NCBI GenBank assembly: GCA_021323855.1
Contig: JAJPKE010000035.1
Location: forward strand, 1 to 64,000
Length of the DNA stretch: 64,000 bases
From: Chloroflexota bacterium
GTDB taxonomy: Bacteria; Chloroflexota; Ktedonobacteria; Ktedonobacterales; JADMIN01
Direction: 5' to 3'
Part shown: positions 58,222 to 64,000 of the stretch, one piece after another
Layout of the letters: each line of letters begins with the position of its first letter
How positions within the stretch are numbered: position 1 is the first letter of the stretch
Made by a program: the position numbers and the translations under genes
The notes under the pieces: generated by a model
Database searches by the model: none
What the model was told of the DNA's origin: nothing
What the model saw: the letters and a program-made list of their open reading frames with translations, nothing else

Positions 58222-58611
58222 TTATGGCCGCCGGCCTGCCGATGCAGCTTCGGCGGCGGCCTGACAATCTATGCACAGTGTCGCATATGGCAGCGCCTCC
58301 AGCCGGCGCGCGCCAATCTCTCTGCCACAGTTGGTGCAAATCCCATAGGTGCCATCATCCAGGCGTGCGAGCGCGGCGTTGATCTGCTGGAGAACGCTCT
58401 GTGCGTTGCTCACCAGAATCTGCGTGCGCTCGTTGTCGGCCAGTGCATCGGCATCGTCAGCCGGGTCGGTGGACATGCCACCCGTATCGAGCAATGGGTC
58501 GGTGGGTGGCGTGGATTCGTCACCCTCCGTCTGGCGGTAGATTTCCCGTTCGAGACGCCGCTTCTCCGTTTCCAGCCGCTGGCGAACCGCTGCCTCATCG
58601 TATTGCGCCAT
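58222..58611 (-). CDS. TraR/DksA-type zinc-finger protein
   Basis: The 129-residue protein has an N-terminal coiled-coil (AAVRQRLETEKRRLEREIYRQ) and an acidic middle (DPADDADALADNE). The four-Cys zinc finger is CTNCGREIGARRLEALPYATLC..C, with IDCQ. DksA/TraR proteins bind the secondary channel of RNA polymerase. The coiled-coil tip lacks a clear DxxDxA pattern, so its effect on transcription is open. It lies 12 bp before lspA, forming a traR/dksA-lspA-rluD operon. Confidence 0.88.
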   Translation of the reverse strand: MAQYDEAAVRQRLETEKRRLEREIYRQTEGDESTPPTDPLLDTGGMSTDPADDADALADNERTQILVSNAQSVLQQINAALARLDDGTYGICTNCGREIGARRLEALPYATLCIDCQAAAEAASAGRRP

Positions 58612-58709
58612 TGCGATACCTCCTGACCATCTATCCAGATCGGAATGGCTGGTCCCGACCTACCCTCAAGAGAGCAGAAGTCTGGACGACGTGTCCGATT
58701 CTACCGATT

Positions 58710-59855
58710 CTACCGTATGGGAACCTCCTCCCGCAAAAGTGGTGCCTCTTTCTCCTCACGTTTCTCCTCACCGCCCCAATGATCGCGAGCGTCCGGATCA
58801 TCATCTGTGCCATCCGCGCTATTGACGATGCCAGGCCCAGGTGAATGGAAAATCGGCGCATTGAGCGCATGTGAGAGCCAGCGCAGGAGGAACCAGTGAT
58901 ACGGGTCCGGCCAGGCGATAGGATGATGCTGGCGCACGCGGGCAAGCGCCTCTTCGGCGCTGATGCGCTCCAATAGCATCAACGCGGCGCAGCAGACCGT
59001 CGTGGAGCGATTGACGCCAGCATAACAGTGAACGAGGACCCGGCGCCCGGCGCGCAGCCGGTCCGCCACCCAGGCAGCTTCTTCGAGCAGCCCGATGGCA
59101 TCCATCCCTGCGGCCATCTCGCCTTTCAGGATATAGCGGTCTTCCAGGCTCACTCCGGCGCGCGCACACCAGGGATTTTCCAACCCGCAAAGATTCAGGA
59201 CATGGTGAACGGCTGGCCGTTCCTCGCGTTGATGGTGCAATCCGCCGATAAAGAGCCGTTTGGTGTAGGTCCGCCGCCCAAGACGAACGGTGATCGGATC
59301 GCCACCATAGCGGCGATAGAATGCGGCACGATGCGGCACATAGCCGGGGAGTGGCGGCGGAACGGGTGCCCAACGACGCACAATTTCGACAGGCGCAAGC
59401 GCATCGCTAGCTTGTTCTGGATCGGCCAGCCGCTCTAACTGATAGCTCTCCGCACGTAGTGACAGTTCGCCAGGTTCTTCGGCGCCGGTGGTAAACCAGA
59501 AGAACTCGCCAACCGGCGGCTGGTCCGAATGGAGAATGCTGAACAGACGGCGGGCGCCATGCTCCTGGGGCAACGTATCGAATTCTTCGTAGATGCCGTT
59601 TTTGCGCACCCACGCGGCGTTGATGAAGCGCAGGCGCATCGGCACATACACGCCAATGACCCGCTCATGCGGGTGTCCGTCCCGATCACATGGCTCCGGC
59701 TCTCCTTGTGGCTGGAACGACGCAAATGTAAACACAATATCGGTTCTGTTCCCATTTGCGCCGGGCAGTTCGTCTATGGCATCCAGATGCGCATCGAAGA
59801 GTTCCGCTTCGTGCGGGAACGCGATAATACGCACGCGCTGAGAAGATTTCGGCAT
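58710..59855 (-). CDS. Two-part protein with C-terminal dual-specificity phosphatase domain
   Basis: ATG 59855 gives 381 residues. The N-terminal ~190 residues (RVRIIAFPHEAELFDAHLDA, then ADIVFTF-like and ERVIGVYVPMRLRFINAAWV) show mixed alpha/beta segments that I do not recognise. A Pro-rich linker (APVPPPLPGYVPHR) leads to a phosphatase domain: KRLFIGGLHHQ, HHVLNLCGLENPW, then the P-loop VLVHCYAGVNRSTT with catalytic Cys and Arg. ISAEEALARVRQHHPIAWPD completes it. Metazoan-like dual-specificity phosphatases act on phospho-Tyr/Ser/Thr or other substrates. The acidic tail is disordered. Confidence 0.8.
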   Translation of the reverse strand: MPKSSQRVRIIAFPHEAELFDAHLDAIDELPGANGNRTDIVFTFASFQPQGEPEPCDRDGHPHERVIGVYVPMRLRFINAAWVRKNGIYEEFDTLPQEHGARRLFSILHSDQPPVGEFFWFTTGAEEPGELSLRAESYQLERLADPEQASDALAPVEIVRRWAPVPPPLPGYVPHRAAFYRRYGGDPITVRLGRRTYTKRLFIGGLHHQREERPAVHHVLNLCGLENPWCARAGVSLEDRYILKGEMAAGMDAIGLLEEAAWVADRLRAGRRVLVHCYAGVNRSTTVCCAALMLLERISAEEALARVRQHHPIAWPDPYHWFLLRWLSHALNAPIFHSPGPGIVNSADGTDDDPDARDHWGGEEKREEKEAPLLREEVPIR

Positions 59856-59925
59856 GCGGTGGCCAATCCTCAATTTCCTGACAAGTTGTTCATCCAGCAG
59901 ACCATCGCTGCGTCCAAGCGGGCGC

Positions 59926-59961
59926 AGCCACGCCAGGTCTTAGTATATCACTGGCGTGGCT
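59926..59961. terminator. Hairpin between the anti-sigma and phosphatase genes
   Basis: AGCCACGCCAG and CTGGCGTGGCT form an 11-bp stem with a 14-nt loop. It follows the 60032-61738 gene on the minus strand; no T-tract, so its role is uncertain. Confidence 0.55.
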
Positions 59962-60031
59962 GTTAGGGAATGGGTGAAGTGTGTGATGGCGCTCACAATC
60001 CAGGGCAGACGGCGGACTCGTGCTGCAAAGA

Positions 60032-61738
60032 CTATGAACAGGCGGGCACCGGCGACGGAATCACCTGCTGAACCGTTTGGTAGGCAGGAGCCGTCAAATA
60101 CGGCGTGATCGCCGCAGCGCCGGGATAGATAATCGAGGTATAGTTCAGGCAACTCGCACTCGCCGCGAAGATCGAGGGGGCGTAGATGCCTCCTGGATGG
60201 ACCGGCGAATTTGTGTCAACAACAACGGCGACAATCTGATTAGTGGCGCTATCCACATAGATCGTCGTGGGGTAGGGCGCCGTGACATCGGTCAGCACTT
60301 CCACCTGTCGTTTGCCGATGCCCAGGCTTGCTGGTGCAGGCTCAGTACCAATATACCAGAATGTGCCGTTGCGGATGTTCGAGCTGGCATTGCCCAGTTG
60401 TGTCCAGACGGCGAGAGAGAGCTGAAGGGGATCAGTCATGAGCGCCTCTGCGCTGGATATTTGCTGATAGGCGCCGCCTGCCGTGCTGTGGAACCGTTGT
60501 ACACCTGTACCATCCCAGTACTCGACGAACACGCTCTGGCCGGAGCTGGTCGAGAGCGTAGCGCGAGCCTGGCTTTGAGTCGGATACGAATAGACATCCC
60601 ACAGGTAGCTCTGGCCGCCGCCCGGCGTAACTGTCTGCGCCTGATAATGCACAGCGGCATTCTGGCTTGGAGCCTGTGGATTCAGGTTTATACGGTTGTT
60701 TGTTTTCATGTCTATCGAGAGACTGGTCAGGCGCAAATAGCTGCTTGCCAGAGGCAAATTGCTGTCGGCCAGGAGGTCGGCGATGGCGAAACCGCCGACC
60801 GCTCCGATATCAAGGATGATATAGAGAGGCTGTTGCTGCCCGTATTGCCGCTGCTCGTAAATGGCAAGGCGATTCGAGAGCGAACCAGGGTTCGAGGGCG
60901 AACTTTGAAGGATCTGTTGCCATTGGGGCAGGGCCTGCCCGTCTAATTGGACGATTTGCCAGCTCAATAGAGAATTGCCTGGCGTCGTGACATACTCTTT
61001 TTGCAGTGTCAATGGCTCTGCCGTCTCGCGCAAGTGCAGATCAGTATAACGCCCGCTGAGATTCCAGGTGATATCAAGGACCGGCGTACCGTCGTCAAAG
61101 TGCCCGATCTTCGCTTTGCTGCTGTCGAATTGAGCGCCTGGCGGCAGATATGCTGGCACCAGCGGGGTAAAGCCAAGCTGCGCCCCATGCTGTGATATCC
61201 AGCCGTTGGTTTGCTGCAAGGTCGTTTGCACGTTCACCGTTGGCGTCGGTTGCCGCTGTACAGATGGCGCTCCGGGCCGGTTGTGGAACGCGACGAAGGT
61301 GAAGGTAATTATCAACAGGGCGGCCAGCGTCGGCAGGGCGCTGGCGACCAGCCAGGAACGGCGCTTCTGCATGCGCTGGCGCATTGGCGAGAGTGGCGCC
61401 GCCTGGTTTGCGTCCGCCAGGATAAAGGCAGGCAGCGTGCGCGGCGCAAGCGGTTTCTCCGGCTGGCGCAGCGATTCGCGGGTCGCGTGTTCTTTGTTCG
61501 CGCTGCTGGTGGCCGCAAGCACGCGGTCCAGCACGGCGGGCGACGGCGTGGAGCCGGGCAGCGCGCCAATCAGTTCATCAATCGCCTGGTAGCGCGCAAC
61601 TTCCTGGCGGCAGGCAGCGCAGGAAGCGATATGCGTCTCTACGCGCTCGCGTAGCGTCTCGTCCAGTTCGCCATCAGCATAAGCGGCGAGGTATGGACGC
61701 GCTTCATGGCAGCGCATCAGCGGTGCATTGCTGCTCAT
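60032..61738 (-). CDS. Zinc-finger anti-sigma factor with large extracytoplasmic domain
   Basis: The 568-residue protein starts with an HC2 zinc-binding anti-sigma domain: MRCHEARPYLAAYADGEL, then HIASCAACRQEV. One membrane helix spans ~130-150 (LVASALPTLAALLIITFTFVAF). The outer part (~400 residues) is rich in aromatic and polar strands (GQSYLWDVYSYPTQSQA, NGTFWYIGTEP). In its first part it has LGFTPLVPAYLPPGAQF, resembling DUF4367-type anti-sigma C-domains. Its start overlaps the sigma gene by 4 bp, which strongly supports a sigma/anti-sigma pair. Confidence 0.88.
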   Translation of the reverse strand: MSSNAPLMRCHEARPYLAAYADGELDETLRERVETHIASCAACRQEVARYQAIDELIGALPGSTPSPAVLDRVLAATSSANKEHATRESLRQPEKPLAPRTLPAFILADANQAAPLSPMRQRMQKRRSWLVASALPTLAALLIITFTFVAFHNRPGAPSVQRQPTPTVNVQTTLQQTNGWISQHGAQLGFTPLVPAYLPPGAQFDSSKAKIGHFDDGTPVLDITWNLSGRYTDLHLRETAEPLTLQKEYVTTPGNSLLSWQIVQLDGQALPQWQQILQSSPSNPGSLSNRLAIYEQRQYGQQQPLYIILDIGAVGGFAIADLLADSNLPLASSYLRLTSLSIDMKTNNRINLNPQAPSQNAAVHYQAQTVTPGGGQSYLWDVYSYPTQSQARATLSTSSGQSVFVEYWDGTGVQRFHSTAGGAYQQISSAEALMTDPLQLSLAVWTQLGNASSNIRNGTFWYIGTEPAPASLGIGKRQVEVLTDVTAPYPTTIYVDSATNQIVAVVVDTNSPVHPGGIYAPSIFAASASCLNYTSIIYPGAAAITPYLTAPAYQTVQQVIPSPVPACS

Positions 61739-62418
61739 CGCCTGTCCTCGCCTTTCTGTTCTTCATAATAGCGGCCAAACATATCTCGCGCTCGCGCCAG
61801 CCGAACCGCTGCGGCGCCGGGCGTGATGCCCAACACCTCGGCAATCTCACGATAACTCAGCCCCTGCGCACTATGCAAGACCAGGCAGGTCGCATATTTA
61901 GGCGCCATGCGCTGCAATGCGCGGCTAATCAGATCGCGCTCGGCCACGCCATCTATAGCAGCAGTGCTGCCAGGCTGCGCCACCTCATGCGCGACGCTGT
62001 CTTCGTCATCGCTGCCGCCCTCGAAGGCAATAGGAATGCCAAAAATCTTGCGAGTACGCGCACGCCGGCGCAGGTGATCCATGCAGAGATTGGTGGCGAT
62101 GCGATAGAGCCAGGGGCGCAGACGAGCGGCGTCGCGTAGCTGTTCTAGACGGCAGTGGACACGAATGAAGACTTCTTGGGTCACGTCGTCGGCATCTTCC
62201 TGGTTTCCCAGCAACCGGAAGGCATAGCTATGGATCGCGGCGCTGAACTGGACATATGCGTCGGTCAGGAGCGCTTCGGCCTGCGCATCTGCGGCAGCTC
62301 TCTCGGCAGGCTCCATCTCGTCGGCGCTGGTGATCTCCTGGTCGTCGTTATTCACTATAAGGCCGCCAGGAAATGTGAGCGCCGGGACGACCAATACACC
62401 ATTGGCATCCAGCCTCAT
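61735..62418 (-). CDS. ECF-type RNA polymerase sigma factor
   Basis: ATG 62418 is preferred (a GTG two codons earlier is possible), giving 227 residues. A ~45-residue acidic N-terminal extension (NNDDQEITSADEMEPAERAA) precedes region 2 (YSFRLLGNQ-like, DADDVTQEVFIRVHCRLEQL) and region 2.4 (RPWLYRIATNLCMDHLRRR). Region 4 is YATCLVLHSAQGLSYREIAE followed by GITPGAAAVRLARARD. Its stop overlaps the anti-sigma start (ATGA). The regulon is unknown. Confidence 0.93.
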   Translation of the reverse strand: MRLDANGVLVVPALTFPGGLIVNNDDQEITSADEMEPAERAAADAQAEALLTDAYVQFSAAIHSYAFRLLGNQEDADDVTQEVFIRVHCRLEQLRDAARLRPWLYRIATNLCMDHLRRRARTRKIFGIPIAFEGGSDDEDSVAHEVAQPGSTAAIDGVAERDLISRALQRMAPKYATCLVLHSAQGLSYREIAEVLGITPGAAAVRLARARDMFGRYYEEQKGEDRR

Positions 62419-62593
62419 TACCACCTGCCACTCTCTTCATTGACCATGCCTGGAAGCGTCGCGGTTCTGGCGCTTTCAGCAGGTAAGACGTTGGAGTGGC
62501 GCTAGATTTACAACCCTCTCCATTGATTATGATGCACAACGGGGACCCAGAGCAGAAGGAATATTGCGCATTCAGAGCGCAAGGCATCCTATA

Positions 62594-64000
62594 TCATGGC
62601 ATCGTCGGATGGCCGTGGTGTGTCTCGTGGTTTGCTTCATGGTTGCGCGGGGTTGCGCTGCTCTCTGAGATGGCCGTCGTGTGTGCAGCGTTTGCCGTGT
62701 TTGCGGCGTTTGCGGTACTCGTCGCTTCGTGCCGCGAACGACGTCTGCTGGCGGCGCGTGCCTCTGCCTTGCTCCATCGCTCTTGCTCGCCGCTCTGCTC
62801 CGTCAGTGACGTATTGCTGGATTGGCCGTCATTGGTTGCCGTTGCCGCTGACTTCTCGGCCTCTCCTGATTCCATCGCCGCCAGGAAGGTGCGCGCCTCC
62901 ACCTCGGCGCCCGCACGATCATCCGGGCTGAGCTTGCCATCAATGACCAGCCCCAGCAGGTGTTCTTTGAGCGGACGGAGCCAGGGACCGGGTCCGCGCC
63001 CAAACAACTCCATCAGGTCATTGCCGTCGAGCGGACTCTTCAGCGGCACGCGCTCTGCCTCCTCGCGCAACCAGGCGCAGCGCCGCTCCAACTCGTCAAT
63101 GCGGGCAGTGGCGCGGCTCACCTTCTCCTGCCGGTAGCTGGTAATGTCGGCGCGCGAGAGGTCCAGGAGATCGGGCAGCGCATCGCCGGCCTCCAGCATC
63201 AGACGGCGCACCGCGCCATCCGTCCAATCCGGCAGGTAGGCATTGGCGCGCATGTGCATCCGTACCAGCAGCGTCACATGCTCGATGAAGGGGCGGTCAA
63301 ACTTGAGGCGGCGCAGGATGTCGCGCGCCATATATGCGCCGACATCCTCGTGCCCAAAGAAGTGGATTTTGCCGTCTTCGATGCTGCGCGTGCGAGGCTT
63401 GGCGATGTCATGCAGCAGACCGGCCCAGCGCGTCGCTGGGCGCGCTGGCGCGCGCTCGACCACCTTTAGCACATGGTCATAGACATCTTTGGAGCGCACA
63501 ACCGCCAGCGTAGCCTTCTGGCTGACACCGCGCAGTTCCAGCACTTCCGGCACGATGAACGGCATCAGACCCAGATCAACCAGCAGGCGAATGCCCAACG
63601 CCGGATGCGGCGTGACCAGCAGCTTGGTAAACTCATCGCGGATGCGTTCACGGCTGATTTTTTCGAGCGTCGCCGCCTGGCGCTGCATCGCGGCGAGCGT
63701 CGCCGGTTCAATCGTAAAGGCGAATTGCGCGGCAAAGCGTGCCGCGCGCAGCAGGCGCAACGGGTCTTCATCGAAGCGCCGTTCCGGGTCGTCGCCGACC
63801 GCGCGTATCAGGCCGCGCTCCAGGTCTTCGCGCCCGCCGTAGGGGTCCAGGATGTCGCCGCTGAGTGGGTCGCGCGCCATCGCGTTGATGGTGAAGTCGC
63901 GGCGTAGCAGGTCTTCCTCCAGCGTATCGCCGAAAGTGACTTCAGGCTTGCGCGAGGCCGGATCGTAGCGGTCGCTGCGATAGGTGGTGATCTCCACCAC
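62594..64000 (-). CDS. cca: CCA tRNA nucleotidyltransferase, N-terminus outside window
   Basis: The class II poly(A) polymerase/CCA-adding enzyme lacks its first ~80-100 residues because the window ends. Visible are EEDLLRRDFTINAMA, DPYGGREDLERGLIRAVGDD, the helix RFDEDPLRLLRAARFAA and the RIRDEFTKLL neck. An HD domain follows (WAGLLHDIAKPRT, FFGHEDVGAYMARDIL), then HVTLLVRMHMR. The enzyme adds or repairs the 3' CCA of tRNA. The last ~100 residues are low-complexity (STANAANTANAAHTT, NHETHHGHP) and not part of the family, perhaps grown from repeats. The 175-bp gap before the sigma gene is empty. Confidence 0.92.
   Translation of the reverse strand: MVEITTYRSDRYDPASRKPEVTFGDTLEEDLLRRDFTINAMARDPLSGDILDPYGGREDLERGLIRAVGDDPERRFDEDPLRLLRAARFAAQFAFTIEPATLAAMQRQAATLEKISRERIRDEFTKLLVTPHPALGIRLLVDLGLMPFIVPEVLELRGVSQKATLAVVRSKDVYDHVLKVVERAPARPATRWAGLLHDIAKPRTRSIEDGKIHFFGHEDVGAYMARDILRRLKFDRPFIEHVTLLVRMHMRANAYLPDWTDGAVRRLMLEAGDALPDLLDLSRADITSYRQEKVSRATARIDELERRCAWLREEAERVPLKSPLDGNDLMELFGRGPGPWLRPLKEHLLGLVIDGKLSPDDRAGAEVEARTFLAAMESGEAEKSAATATNDGQSSNTSLTEQSGEQERWSKAEARAASRRRSRHEATSTANAANTANAAHTTAISESSATPRNHEANHETHHGHPTMP

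Overview
The window looks like a chromosomal segment of a GC-rich bacterium of the Chloroflexota, most likely a Ktedonobacteria-like lineage. I base this on the mix of gene families (KGG-repeat stress protein, DUF4037, PIG-V-like mannosyltransferase, EtfBA plus EtfD-type reductase, YdeP-type molybdopterin oxidoreductase, many ECF sigma/anti-sigma and GNAT genes) and on families of short palindromic intergenic repeats. This is inference from recognised families, not a database match. Several promoters are readable and share one pattern: TTGACA or a close variant, an 18-bp spacer and a TAnAnT -10 box. Some others are extended -10 promoters.

Layout. 1-260: relic of an IS200/IS605 tnpB. 260-4918: fructose-bisphosphatase (glpX), a membrane protein, a NIF3-like protein, a GNAT protein and phosphoglycerate mutase (gpmI). 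5100-10665: two type I signal peptidases (one lacks the catalytic lysine), an alpha/beta hydrolase, a DUF4037 protein, mutM and a lipoprotein. 11133-16324: larB, a KGG protein, small membrane and secreted proteins and a GT87-type glycosyltransferase. 16400-17775: a TnpB element. 17827-22663: an unknown gene, an SDR, tandem GNAT genes (one broken by an amber codon) and an ABC-2 exporter. 22748-23123: an isolated 62-codon transcription unit. 23305-25406: ECF sigma factor with a membrane beta-propeller-like partner.

25489-29110 is the most striking part. Three different RNA ligases (RtcB, a T4 Rnl1-like ligase and a small RLIG1/DUF5565-like ligase) lie in one direction. They are preceded by a roughly 230-nt transcribed leader with its own promoter, three copies of a 14-nt pairing element, mutually exclusive helices and an intrinsic terminator. 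I read this as an RNA-repair operon controlled by an attenuator, or sitting behind a separate structured RNA.

29225-38963: redoxin, molybdopterin oxidoreductase, acyl-CoA carboxylase beta subunit plus methylmalonyl-CoA epimerase (propionyl-CoA route), a GT-C glycosyltransferase, a TIGR00300/LOR-SDH protein and an unknown protein. 39104-40780: a PIG-V-like mannosyltransferase between tRNA-Glu and a diverged copy of that tRNA's 3' half, the geometry of an old tRNA-targeted insertion. 40932-46455: a TrkA-N membrane protein, a small gene broken by an amber codon, a DUF6569 protein and RNase J. 46789-51153: etfB-etfA-etfD, electron transfer from acyl-CoA dehydrogenases to quinone. 52132-54708: alpha-glucan phosphorylase, followed by tRNA-Cys and tRNA-Gly. 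55352-59855: HIT protein, a membrane protein, rluD-lspA-traR/dksA and a two-part phosphatase-like protein. 60032-62418: a second sigma/anti-sigma pair. 62594-64000: CCA-adding enzyme cut by the window edge.

At least four families of dispersed repeats occupy the intergenic gaps. Some copies run into the 3' ends of genes and supply their last codons.
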